NCBI RefSeq assembly: GCF_019219025.1
Contig: NZ_JAHUWN010000002.1
Span: forward strand, 359,535 to 423,534
Origin: Bacillus sp. sid0103
Lineage (GTDB): Bacteria > Bacillota > Bacilli > Bacillales_B > DSM-18226
DNA: 64,000 nucleotides
Direction: 5' to 3'
Both the position numbers and the translations under genes were made by a program. Shown piece by piece: positions 27,937 through 36,190 of this stretch (positions within the stretch are counted from its first letter, which is position 1; each line of letters begins with the position of its first letter). The notes beneath the pieces were generated by a model. That model did no database searches and was not told the DNA's origin. It saw nothing but the letters and a program-made list of their open reading frames with translations.

Positions 27937-28343
27937 AAAAGGATACCTTTCTTTGGCGAACTTGCCATTTATTTATTGCTAGTCTTACACCATGGCTTGT
28001 TTATCCATTATACCTAAATAGAACGTTAATAACTTGCTGTAACATACAAATATGATTCATACCTTTGTATATTACGGCTTTTTAATGAATCTAGAAACAA
28101 TTCTTTTATGGAACAGAATGCCAGTTAATGAAGGAGATTGAATCGTGTATTTACCTGGCTTTCTGCTTTGAATGGGGCTTTTAGAAATATATTATTTTCT
28201 GATTTTTCGTTTAGTTTAGAAATATTATTGCAATATAAATGCCACGGACGTAAACGAATTAACATCTCCCTGTTCTTTGTTTCAGAAAATTCTATGTTAC
28301 TATTTAGAAAACTTAGCAACCAAAGAACATGGAGGGTAAAAGA

Positions 28344-29126
28344 ATGCTTAAAAGAATTATATCAATTATAGCAGTTGCTGTACTCTCAGTAACTGTAAGT
28401 GCTAATGTACAAGCTGCAACTATTACTGTACAAAAAGGGGATACCCTTTGGGATCTATCACGCGCAAATAATACTTCTTTAGAAAATATTCAAAAGTTGA
28501 ATCATCTTACTACGGACCTTATTCACCCCGGGGATGTATTAACCATTGCACCGGAAAAACATTATATAGTTAAACAAGGTGATACATTATGGAATATATC
28601 TATGGATCATCATGTAACTGTATTGCAACTTAAAGAATGGAACCAATTAACTACCGATCTCATCCATCCTGGATTAAATCTATTAATCTATGAAGGTTTA
28701 AATACTACTACTACTAAGGTTGTAACAGAAGAACCAATCAAGCAGGCGGCACAAGCAGCATCTGCAAAGCCTGCAGCGCAGGCACCAAAGGCAAGTGAAC
28801 CTGAGGTTGAAGCTGCATCAACTAGTAATACGAGTTCAAAGGAAATTACTGTGAAAGCTACAGCCTATACGGCTTCATGTGAGGGATGTTCAGGTACTAC
28901 GGCTACCGGAATAGACCTTAAAGCAAATCCAAATGCAAAAGTCATCGCAGTTGACCCAAATGTTATACCGCTTGGCAGTAAAGTTTATGTAGAAGGCTAT
29001 GGTGAAGCAACCGCCGGAGATACTGGTGGAGCCATTAAAGGAAATCGAATTGATGTCTTTATTCCTTCTCAACAAGATGCAATTAATTTTGGGGTAAAAC
29101 AATTAAAAGTAAAAATACTAAACTAA
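28344..29126 (+). CDS. yocH: Secreted LysM-LysM-3D cell-wall protein, YocH-like
   Basis: About 260 residues from ATG 28344, with GGAGG 8-12 bases upstream (the ATG at 28329 precedes that site). A signal peptide (IISIIAVAVLSVTVSANVQA) is followed by two LysM repeats (~30-72 and ~77-120; QKGDTLWDLSRANNTSLENIQ and KQGDTLWNISMDHHVTVLQL), an Ala/Pro linker (~130-175), and a C-terminal 3D domain (KATAYTASCEGCSG, ATGIDLK, GDTGGAIKGNRIDVF) with its three conserved Asp. This is the architecture of B. subtilis YocH, a peptidoglycan hydrolase. I found no clear WalR TGTWAH direct repeat upstream, so WalRK control is not supported here. A terminator lies 40 bases downstream. Confidence 0.88.
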   Translation: MLKRIISIIAVAVLSVTVSANVQAATITVQKGDTLWDLSRANNTSLENIQKLNHLTTDLIHPGDVLTIAPEKHYIVKQGDTLWNISMDHHVTVLQLKEWNQLTTDLIHPGLNLLIYEGLNTTTTKVVTEEPIKQAAQAASAKPAAQAPKASEPEVEAASTSNTSSKEITVKATAYTASCEGCSGTTATGIDLKANPNAKVIAVDPNVIPLGSKVYVEGYGEATAGDTGGAIKGNRIDVFIPSQQDAINFGVKQLKVKILN

Positions 29127-29164
29127 CATAGTCAAAACCAGGCTATCCTGAGGTCTCAATATAT

Positions 29165-29208
29165 GTACAAAAAACTGCAATCCCTTTAAGGGTTGCAGTT
29201 TTTTGTAC
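29165..29208 (+). terminator. Intrinsic terminator after the LysM-3D gene
   Basis: Arms 29165-29180 and 29193-29208 (AAAAAACTGCAA core) with T6; fully symmetric, so also active leftward. Confidence 0.88.
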
Positions 29209-29328
29209 ATTAACTTTATTAAATTATTCGATTGCCCACCTATTTATGATACGGTTCACCGTAATGAATCAAAATGAGGTTAATAAATGTTTTATATCAC
29301 TTTTGATTCATTCAAAATGATTCCATAC

Positions 29329-29371
29329 AAAAAACCATAACACATACTAAATCAAAGGAAGTATGTGTTAT
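29329..29371 (-). terminator. Intrinsic terminator after the M20 amidohydrolase
   Basis: ATAACACATACT arms (29337-29348 and 29360-29371) with an 11-base loop; the minus-strand tail is GGTTTTTTG. Confidence 0.8.
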
Positions 29372-29389
29372 GATTTTTTTAAATTTCAT

Positions 29390-30580
29390 TTAGTCTAATT
29401 CATAATAACTGCAAACAACTTGACCAACAGTTTTCGCAGCTACTAGGAGTGCATCTTCATCGATATCAAATTTTGGATGATGATTAAAGTAAGGATTTTC
29501 TACTCCTTTTGGTGTACATGCGATGTAAAAGAAGCAGGCAGGGAATTTTTCAGCATAATAAGCAAAGTCTTCGGATGGAGACATCGCCGGAAATTCTTTC
29601 ACTTCTTTAATATCCTGGTCATTCATGCCTTGCAAACTTTCTGCAACAAATGCCGTAAGCTCAGGGTCGTTGTATAAAGGTGGATAATCTGGAGTATACG
29701 TAAGCTCACAGGTTACGCCAAATTCTTCTTCAATTCCTCTTACAATCCGTTTAACTTCTTTCTCAATCGTTTCTTTTGTTTCTACAGTCATATAGCGAAT
29801 ATCGCCTTCAAGTTCTACGCTGTCCTTGATCACGTTGAATGTCCCTTTTCCATCAAAAGATCCAATGGTGATAACACCCACATCGAAAGGACTTAATCTG
29901 CGGCTGACTATGGTTTGCGCCGCTGTTACAAAATGGGCAGCAGCAACAATGGCATCATTCGCCAGATGAGGAGAGGAACCGTGGCCACCTCTTCCTTGCA
30001 CCTTCAATTTCATGTATGCTCGTCCATTGAAGGAATACCCTGCATGATATCCTACTGTTCCCACAGGTCCCATTGGTAACAAATGAATGCCATAAATCGA
30101 ATCTAAATCGTCAATCAAGCCAGACTCGACAATACTTTTTGCTCCACCTGGGGGAACTTCTTCTGCATGTTGGTGAATGATTTTGATGGTACCCGGGATG
30201 GAGTCTTTTAATTGAATTAAGCAATCAGCCAAAACTAACAAGTAAGCAGTATGTCCGTCATGTCCGCACGCATGCATGACACCTTCATTCTTTGACTTAA
30301 AAGGCACATCCGCTTCTTCTAAAATAGGAAGTGCATCAAAATCAGCTCGAAGACCAATGGTTTTTCCAGGTTTTCCACCTTTAATCGTTACGATAATGCC
30401 ATAACCATTTCCAACATTCGTTTGAAGGTCAACATCTTTTCCTTTATAAAAATCCGCAATGTACTGAGCCGTTTTCTCTTCTTCAAATGAAATCTCAGGA
30501 TTTTCATGTAAATGACGGCGGATTGCTATAATTTCTTCTTTACGTGATTCTAACATGCTCATTAATTCACTTTTCATCAT
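29390..30580 (-). CDS. M20 family amidohydrolase / N-acyl-amino-acid deacylase
   Basis: About 396 residues, starting at one of two tandem ATGs (30580 or 30577), right after GGGAGACG; the longer in-frame extension to 30631 has no ribosome binding site. M20D marks: RRHLHENPEISFEE, GLRADFDALPI, MHACGHDGHTAYLL, QHAEEVPPGGAK (zinc ligands His, Asp, Glu) and HGSSPHLANDAIVAAA in the dimerisation domain. These cytoplasmic metalloenzymes hydrolyse amide bonds of N-acyl amino acids or related conjugates. It is alone, upstream of a truncated transporter gene on the same strand, which suggests that a transporter-hydrolase pair once existed. Substrate unknown. Confidence 0.88.
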   Translation of the reverse strand: MMKSELMSMLESRKEEIIAIRRHLHENPEISFEEEKTAQYIADFYKGKDVDLQTNVGNGYGIIVTIKGGKPGKTIGLRADFDALPILEEADVPFKSKNEGVMHACGHDGHTAYLLVLADCLIQLKDSIPGTIKIIHQHAEEVPPGGAKSIVESGLIDDLDSIYGIHLLPMGPVGTVGYHAGYSFNGRAYMKLKVQGRGGHGSSPHLANDAIVAAAHFVTAAQTIVSRRLSPFDVGVITIGSFDGKGTFNVIKDSVELEGDIRYMTVETKETIEKEVKRIVRGIEEEFGVTCELTYTPDYPPLYNDPELTAFVAESLQGMNDQDIKEVKEFPAMSPSEDFAYYAEKFPACFFYIACTPKGVENPYFNHHPKFDIDEDALLVAAKTVGQVVCSYYELD

Positions 30581-30653
30581 TATCGTCTCCCTTTTTGATG
30601 GTATAGAATGAAGAAAATAGGCCGAATCCAACTTCTTTTGATACTTATTTCTC

Positions 30654-30882
30654 TTAATTAGCGGCTTTCTGTTGGTATTGAGGTGCGTTTAATATTGAAG
30701 CACCTGATGTTTTGCCAGCATTTTTTGGAACCATTATTATTATAGAAAGAATAGAAAGTACCCCAAATATAATGTTTACGATAATCCCCACTGATTCGGC
30801 TGTCGCAACACTTCCAGCTGCTGCAACTGAACTATAAACCGTTGCGGAAATGGCAACACCGAACGCACTTCTAAGTTTCGTA
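30654..30882 (-). pseudogene. C-terminal remnant of an MFS (DHA2-type) transporter
   Basis: A leftward frame ending at TAA 30654-30656 encodes about 75 residues with no start: TKLRSAFGVAISATVYSS, a hydrophobic helix (VGIIVNIIFGVLSILSIIIM) and a polar tail ending QYQQKAAN. This looks like the last helices of a 14-TM drug-type MFS protein. Homology stops where the 21-bp repeat array starts at 30883, so the 5' part is missing from the site. Confidence 0.7.
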
Positions 30883-30966
30883 AAATATGTAATAAGTTTC
30901 CCTAATTATGTGGTAAATACCTATAAATATGTAGTAAGTGCCAATAAATATGTAGTAATTTTCAAC
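30883..30966. repeat. 21-bp tandem array, four units
   Basis: Units begin AAATATGT, AATTATGT, AAATATGT and AAATATGT at 30883, 30904, 30925 and 30946, exactly 21 bp apart. Each has a (G/A)TA(G/A)(T/G)(A/T)A middle. From 30967 to 31105 no gene is seen apart from the RBS of the next gene. Confidence 0.85.
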
Positions 30967-31105
30967 AGTTCGCGAGTTTTTCTATTGTAGATAATGGATT
31001 AATAAAGCATCTCTATAAATGCCCCCTTTAATTTAACAATTAAATCAATAATTTCCGCCAAATTGCTTACAATATGAATAATATACGCTAAAAGGAGATT
31101 AAAAA

Positions 31106-31480
31106 ATGCTTATTAAAAGGATAGCGATATTTTTACCACTATTTCTCTTTTTTGTCTATTTCCCAACACTTGCAATAGAAACGACGGGCACTTTCAGAAT
31201 TATGAATGACAATAAAGAGACTATTATTTCAAAAGAAGTTTCATTTCAAGAAGGAGAAACATTATACGAAGTGACGAAAAGGGCATTTGACGTAGAAGAA
31301 TCCAAGGGTAATATTATATCCATCAACGGTATTAACTCCATTCCGAAGAAAAATATACATTGGGCAGCTTTTGTGAACGGGGATTTTGTCGAAGTAGGTA
31401 TCGATGAAGTCACTCTCTATGCAAACGATAATGTAGTATGGGCTTTAAAAAACTATGATAATGAAGAAATTTTAAAATAA
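31106..31480 (+). CDS. Small secreted DUF4430 domain protein
   Basis: A 124-residue protein with AAAGGAG before the ATG. A signal peptide (IFLPLFLFFVYFPTLA) precedes a single domain matching DUF4430, the transcobalamin-C-terminal-like fold: EGETLYEVTKRAF near residues 50-62, HWAAFVNGDFVEVGIDE near 91-107 and NDNVVWAL near the end. Such domains are ligand- or surface-binding modules; no catalytic residues are known. Monocistronic. Function unknown. Confidence 0.75.
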   Translation: MLIKRIAIFLPLFLFFVYFPTLAIETTGTFRIMNDNKETIISKEVSFQEGETLYEVTKRAFDVEESKGNIISINGINSIPKKNIHWAAFVNGDFVEVGIDEVTLYANDNVVWALKNYDNEEILK

Positions 31481-31584
31481 ATACGCACCGGCGAACTCAA
31501 GCAACAGATTTATTAACAAAAAAGACACGTAAAATTGCGTGACCTCTCAGCGATAATAATCAATATAAATTTTGCTTTGGTATT

Positions 31585-31618
31585 GAAAAAACCTACAAAG
31601 AAACATCCTTTGTAGGTT
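31585..31618 (-). terminator. Intrinsic terminator of the leftward symporter module
   Basis: AACCTACAAAG / CTTTGTAGGTT arms with a 7-base loop and minus-strand T6. Between it and the symporter stop at 31741 a short open stretch (minus strand, ending VEQEALKV then stop) resembles the tail of a lost gene, but it is too short to name. Confidence 0.8.
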
Positions 31619-31740
31619 AGTTGGAGATAAGTGATTAGGTTTTTTAAACTAAACTTTTAACGCTTCTTGTTCAACCTTTAGTATCTTGTTTGCACCTAAA
31701 AAGTGAACCCGTAGGATAAAGGCTGGCTATTCGATAATGG

Positions 31741-33204
31741 TTATACCGCTTTTGTCTCCATCTCTGTCTCCATTTTTACTGTCTTAGTAAATGCACTGAC
31801 CGCGAACATAAAAACAATGTTAACGACAAGGGCTGCTATTCCGACATCAAGATCCTTTATAAACTGTGGGGCTTTCGGAAAGAACGTCCCCATAGTTGAA
31901 CTAGTTATGGTTACATAAGCAACCATGATGACACCGGATATTATTCCTGCAGATGCGCCTGTTTTGTTTACAGGGTTTTTCTTCCATAGGCTGCAAAGCA
32001 GTGGAGGGAATAATTGCAGCACAAAGCTGTAAGCCATAATCAGCAAGGCAATAATACTGTTTCCGCCGAAAAAAGTAAAAAATAATGCGATTAGCGCCAC
32101 GATAGGGACAAACCTACGCGTGTATCGCCCAATCTGCTCATCGGTGGTATTCGGTTTGATCGCCTTATATATATTTTTCGATAAAATCGTCGAGGCTGTT
32201 AGTAATAACATCGAACACGGAACGAGTGCAGTTAATATACCGGCGGCTCCTATGACTCCGACCACCCACGGATCAAAAGTTGCTTTTGCGATTTTAAAGA
32301 GAGCTAAATCTGTATCTGCTCCTTGTAAATTTGGAATTTGTAAAAGGGCTGTGAAGCCAATGAATAAAATGAATACTAAAATGATTTGGTAAAGCGGCAA
32401 AATAGCAGCATTCTGTCGCAACGTCCTTTCATTTTTAGATGATAGGCTTGCCCCGAAGCATTGTGGCCACATATATTGCCCTAATCCGATCGTTAAACAG
32501 GTCGAAATATACCAGGATATACTGTATCCTTCTTTCGGAATTAATAAAAACTCCGGCTTTGCCTTATCCAATGTTTCAAACATCGGCTTGATTCCGCCAT
32601 GATAGTGATACGGCAGATAAATTCCTAAAAATAGAATGACAACGAGAAGGAGAATGTCTTTTAAAATGGCTGTTGAGGCTGAACCGTGAATACCGGACAA
32701 TGTCACAAATATTGTGACCGCAACCACCCCAATGCACACCGCTAAGTTCGGTGAAATCGCGCCATAGGAAGCCTCTGAAACAATGATTTTAAGTCCTTTT
32801 AACTGTAAAACGATATAAGGAATCATCGAAACAACACCGACGATGGCTACTAATAACCCGAGTGATTTACTGTCATACTTCTTTGCAAAAAAGTCAGATT
32901 GAGTAATCACACGATGCTTTTTGGCATAACGCCAAATCGGAGGCAAAATCCAGAACGGCACAATATAACAGAAAGCGTTGAAAATATAAATGATCGGACC
33001 TCCCATGCGGTAGGTTCCGCCGGTTCCGCCGAGAAATACATACGTTGTAAAAATTTCACCGGCCATTAACACAAACATGATGATAGGACCAAAATTACGG
33101 CCGCCTACAGCCCATTCTTCGAGTTGTTGTCCTTTACGAGCACGGATCCCCAAATAGAAGGCAAGAAGAAAAGTACCGATGAGAATGATGATAGAGCTAA
33201 TCAT
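31741..33204 (-). CDS. Sodium:solute symporter (SSS family), second copy
   Basis: A 487-residue membrane protein with ~13 helices. The N terminus LEEWAVGGRNFGPIIMFVLMAGEIFTTYVF and the central SGIHGSASTAILKDIL parallel the symporter at 24.5 kb (VEEWSVGGRRFGGLLVW, SGIKGPTYTAIIKDVL), so the two are paralogues. It is coupled to an upstream DUF3311 gene by a 4-base ATGA overlap. Sodium-driven uptake is expected, substrate unknown. It lies about 240 bp downstream of the Rieske-aldehyde-malate dehydrogenase operon on the same strand and may import that pathway's substrate, but it appears to have a separate promoter region with a cre site. Confidence 0.88.
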   Translation of the reverse strand: MISSIIILIGTFLLAFYLGIRARKGQQLEEWAVGGRNFGPIIMFVLMAGEIFTTYVFLGGTGGTYRMGGPIIYIFNAFCYIVPFWILPPIWRYAKKHRVITQSDFFAKKYDSKSLGLLVAIVGVVSMIPYIVLQLKGLKIIVSEASYGAISPNLAVCIGVVAVTIFVTLSGIHGSASTAILKDILLLVVILFLGIYLPYHYHGGIKPMFETLDKAKPEFLLIPKEGYSISWYISTCLTIGLGQYMWPQCFGASLSSKNERTLRQNAAILPLYQIILVFILFIGFTALLQIPNLQGADTDLALFKIAKATFDPWVVGVIGAAGILTALVPCSMLLLTASTILSKNIYKAIKPNTTDEQIGRYTRRFVPIVALIALFFTFFGGNSIIALLIMAYSFVLQLFPPLLCSLWKKNPVNKTGASAGIISGVIMVAYVTITSSTMGTFFPKAPQFIKDLDVGIAALVVNIVFMFAVSAFTKTVKMETEMETKAV

Positions 33205-33389
33205 TTAGTCCCCTCCTGTCTATCTAACAAAATATTAGTAATGAATAAAAATACTGAAGTTAAAACGAGCCAGGCAGTCGCCCAAAAAACAATGAAGGGT
33301 AACCCAAATATATAAGGCTCGATCCGGTTTACGACCGTGAACGCACCAATGATAGGAATTATTGCAAGGATCCAAATTAAAACTTTCAC
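33201..33389 (-). CDS. DUF3311 small membrane protein, second copy
   Basis: A 62-residue protein from GTG 33389 with GAGGGGG upstream. It has two hydrophobic helices around NRIEPYIFGLPFIVFWATAW, the DUF3311 motif, nearly the same layout as the copy at 24329. Its TGA overlaps the symporter ATG by four bases. Likely an accessory subunit of the symporter. Confidence 0.85.
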   Translation of the reverse strand: MKVLIWILAIIPIIGAFTVVNRIEPYIFGLPFIVFWATAWLVLTSVFLFITNILLDRQEGTK

Positions 33390-33440
33390 TCAAAAATTCC
33401 CCCTCACGAAAAATTAGTATGAATTTTCAGACTTTATATT

Positions 33441-33534
33441 CTCTAGTTGTTTCGAATTCTCCGAATTCTACTAGAGTAGAGTATTAATAATCAAAAAACA
33501 AGTGAGTTTAGCATCATGTTTGAAAACGCTTTAA
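33441..33534 (-). promoter_or_regulatory. Operator-like inverted repeat and cre site upstream of the DUF3311-symporter module
   Basis: CTCTAGT (33441-33447) and ACTAGAG (33470-33476) form an inverted repeat with inner GAATT/AATTC. TGAAAACGCTTTAA at 33521-33534 matches the CcpA cre consensus in 12 of 14 bases. Both are upstream of the leftward module, so carbon catabolite control is likely. The regulator for the repeat is unknown. Confidence 0.5.
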
Positions 33535-33558
33535 ATTTTTGAAAACAAATATGAAAGG

Positions 33559-33601
33559 GGTATTACATAAAAGGCCAATACGCAACCTTCTATGTAATAC
33601 C
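33559..33601 (-). terminator. Probable terminator of the Rieske operon
   Basis: GGTATTACATA / TATGTAATACC arms with a ~21-base loop, 28 bases past the malate dehydrogenase stop. The minus-strand T tract is short (CCTTTC), so termination may be weak. Confidence 0.45.
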
Positions 33602-33628
33602 TAATAAAGCAGATAATCTATCTGTCTA

Positions 33629-34720
33629 TCAGCTTTTCACCTTTTGAGAATAAACGATTGATTTCATCAGGTCTACGACACGGTTTCCAACCTCTGACGT
33701 AGAAGAAGTTCCTTTCATATCCGGTGTCAAAACCTCATTTTCCACCAAAAGTTGTTCGATCGCATCCAACACTACTTTTCCGTATGCTTCATAGCCGAAA
33801 AAGTCGAGCATTTGGCTTGCGGACCAAATAGCGGCAAGCGGATTAGCAATCTGCTGTCCGGCAATATCAGGAGCGGATCCGTGAATCGGCTCAAACATAG
33901 ACGGAAAGTCTCTTTCCGGATTGATATTCGCACCAGCAGCGAGGCCGATCCCGCCAGCGATGGCCGCGCCCAAATCCGTTAAAATATCGCCGAACAAGTT
34001 CGAGGTCACAACGACTTCAAAGCGTTTTGGATCTTTAATCATCAGCATCGCAGCGGCGTCGACGAGATAAGAAGCCGTTTCGACTTCAGGATAGTCTGCG
34101 CTCACTTCTTCAAATACCTGGTCCCAGAAAACCATCGAGTAATTAAGGGCGTTTGCTTTAGAAATGCTCGTCAGTGATCTGCCTTCTTTTTTCGCCGTTT
34201 CAAACGCGTAACGAATGATTCGCTCCGTGCCTTTACGGGAAAAGACACCGTTTTGCAAAACGACTTCGTGATCCTGCCCTTTAAACAGCCAGTCACCTGC
34301 GCCTGAATATTCGCCTTCACTGTTTTCGCGAATGAACAGCATATCGATGTCTTCGCGTTTCACGTCGACAAGCGGTAAGTGCGCTCCTTTTAACAGCGTT
34401 ACAGGCCGAATATTCACATACTGATCGAAGCTTTTTCGTATTTTTAACAATAAGTCCCACAGGGAAATATGGTCCGGGACGCCCGGAAACCCGACTGCAC
34501 CCAAATAAATCGCATCAAACTCTTTGAGCTGCTCGATTCCATCATCATCCATCATTTTTCCATTTTTCGCGTAAAATTCGCAGCCCCATGGAAAGTAAGT
34601 AAAATCAAATTGAAAACCCGAATCAAGTTCAGCCACTTTTTTTAATACTTTGACCCCTTCATTAATGACTTCAGGGCCAATGCCGTCTCCGGCGATAACT
34701 GCTATTTTAAATTGCTTCAC
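33629..34720 (-). CDS. dmlA: D-malate / tartrate dehydrogenase (decarboxylating), DmlA/YcsA type
   Basis: A 363-residue isocitrate/isopropylmalate-dehydrogenase-fold enzyme from GTG 34720 (GGGAGATC upstream). It follows the DmlA pattern over its whole length: IAVIAGDGIGPEV, FDAIYLGAVGFPGVPDHISLW, RENSEGEYSGAG, SNLFGDILTDLGAAI (metal-binding Asp pair), EPIHGSAPDIAGQQIANP. DmlA converts D-malate to pyruvate + CO2 with NAD+. It is the last gene of the Rieske-aldehyde dehydrogenase operon, 18 bp after it. In carnitine breakdown D-malate is the expected product of the preceding two steps, which fits the gene order. Confidence 0.88.
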   Translation of the reverse strand: MKQFKIAVIAGDGIGPEVINEGVKVLKKVAELDSGFQFDFTYFPWGCEFYAKNGKMMDDDGIEQLKEFDAIYLGAVGFPGVPDHISLWDLLLKIRKSFDQYVNIRPVTLLKGAHLPLVDVKREDIDMLFIRENSEGEYSGAGDWLFKGQDHEVVLQNGVFSRKGTERIIRYAFETAKKEGRSLTSISKANALNYSMVFWDQVFEEVSADYPEVETASYLVDAAAMLMIKDPKRFEVVVTSNLFGDILTDLGAAIAGGIGLAAGANINPERDFPSMFEPIHGSAPDIAGQQIANPLAAIWSASQMLDFFGYEAYGKVVLDAIEQLLVENEVLTPDMKGTSSTSEVGNRVVDLMKSIVYSQKVKS

Positions 34721-34738
34721 AATGATCTCCCTCGTTTT

Positions 34739-36190
34739 TTAGCCTTGGTTCCAAACGACCAATTTCATTTCAGTCATTTCTTCCACAGCGTATTTGATTC
34801 CTTCACGGCCTGTCCCACTTTCCTTCACACCGCCGTATGGCATTTGGTCGACACGATAGTTCGGTACGTCATTAATCATGACCCCGCCCACATGCAATTC
34901 CTGTGAAGCCTTCAAAGCAGTTTTCACATTGTTTGTGTAAATTCCGGCCTGTAATCCGAAACGTGAATCATTCACCTGCTCAATCGCTTCTTTAATCGAA
35001 CTCACCTTGTTGACAACGACAACCGGAGCAAACGCTTCCTGACATGAAATTTTTAACGCATGGTCCGCATCGGTAATAATGGTTGGCTCAAGCACGCCAT
35101 CTTGCAGTTTGCCGCCCGCTACGATTGTTGCATCGCTGCCTTTCGTTTCCTCGATCCAGCCCAGGACACGTTCAGCTTCCCCTTTAGAGATTAAAGCGGA
35201 AATATACGTGTCCGGATCAAGCGGGTCGCCGATTTTCAGCTTCTTCGCCGCTTCCGTGAACTTCGCAACAAATTCTTCATACACATCTTCATGTGCATAC
35301 ACACGCTGCAGGGAAATACATACTTGCCCTTGGTTAGAGAAAGCGCCCATGATGCAGCGGTCTATAATGGAATCGATGTCAATATCCTTATCAATAATTA
35401 AGGCGGCGTTTGAACCGAGTTCAAGTGTTGTCTTTTTCAAACCGGCCTTGTTCCGGATGCCGATACCGACGCCAGGACTTCCTGTGAATGTAACCATGCT
35501 TACACGGTCGTCTTCGACAATCGCGTCCCCGACCGTGCCGCCGGGACCTGTTACTACATTTAATACGCCCGCTGGGAGACCCGCTTCTTCAAATATTTCC
35601 GCGATAAAGAGGGCAGACAGCGGTGTTTGCGATGCTGGCTTCAAGACAATCGTATTGCCAGCCGCAATCGCCGGCCCGACTTTATGAGCAACAAGGTTCA
35701 TCGGGAAGTTAAACGGTGTGATCGCTCCAATTACCCCAATCGGCTCTCGAACCGTGTAACCAATTCTTCCGACGCCGCCAACGGCTGCGTCAAAAGGAAT
35801 CGTTTCTCCGTGAATTCTTTTTGCTTCTTCAGCCGCAAACTTATACGTTTCAATCGTTCTAGCCACTTCCGCTTTCGCGAACATAATTGGTTTAGATGAT
35901 TCACGAGAAATCACTTCAGCCGCTTCGTCCGCTTTCTCTTTTAAAAGCGCCACAACCTTTTCCAAAATCTCCGCCCGCTGATACGCCGGCATTTTCGCCA
36001 TACTTTCGCGTGCTTCGTAGGCCGCCGCAATCGCCTGTACCGTCAGGTGTTTATCTGCCATCGCAATTTGAGCGATTTCTTCCCCGGAATACGGGGAGTA
36101 TAAAGGAGCATATTTCGCTGCTTCCACTTTTTCTCCATTGATCATCAGAAACTGCTTTGTCGCTTTTACTTTATTCGCTAAATTACTCAT
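34739..36190 (-). CDS. NAD(P)+-dependent aldehyde dehydrogenase of the Rieske operon
   Basis: A 483-residue enzyme; ATG 36190 overlaps the end of the Rieske gene by 8 bases and has GGAGG 6 bases upstream. Motifs: ITPFNFPMNLVAHK, TFTGSPGVGIGIRNKAG (cofactor loop), LELGSNAALI (general-base Glu; Ser replaces the usual second Gly) and NQGQVCISLQRVY with the catalytic Cys. A close paralogue at 49825-51249 has the same unusual ELGSNAA. Inferred substrate: the semialdehyde released by the Rieske oxygenase, for example malic semialdehyde if the substrate is carnitine. Confidence 0.9.
   Translation of the reverse strand: MSNLANKVKATKQFLMINGEKVEAAKYAPLYSPYSGEEIAQIAMADKHLTVQAIAAAYEARESMAKMPAYQRAEILEKVVALLKEKADEAAEVISRESSKPIMFAKAEVARTIETYKFAAEEAKRIHGETIPFDAAVGGVGRIGYTVREPIGVIGAITPFNFPMNLVAHKVGPAIAAGNTIVLKPASQTPLSALFIAEIFEEAGLPAGVLNVVTGPGGTVGDAIVEDDRVSMVTFTGSPGVGIGIRNKAGLKKTTLELGSNAALIIDKDIDIDSIIDRCIMGAFSNQGQVCISLQRVYAHEDVYEEFVAKFTEAAKKLKIGDPLDPDTYISALISKGEAERVLGWIEETKGSDATIVAGGKLQDGVLEPTIITDADHALKISCQEAFAPVVVVNKVSSIKEAIEQVNDSRFGLQAGIYTNNVKTALKASQELHVGGVMINDVPNYRVDQMPYGGVKESGTGREGIKYAVEEMTEMKLVVWNQG

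Noticed and set aside
28250..28330. WalR box for the YocH-like gene
   Set aside because: Only single TGTTAC-like half sites; no TGTWAH-N5-TGTWAH direct repeat.
28138..28371. 77-residue frame before the LysM-3D gene
   Set aside because: Not protein-like, and it overlaps the real start region of the LysM-3D gene in another frame.
35079..35687. 202-residue plus-strand frame
   Set aside because: Antisense shadow of the aldehyde dehydrogenase gene; low-complexity Ser/Pro composition, no start signal.
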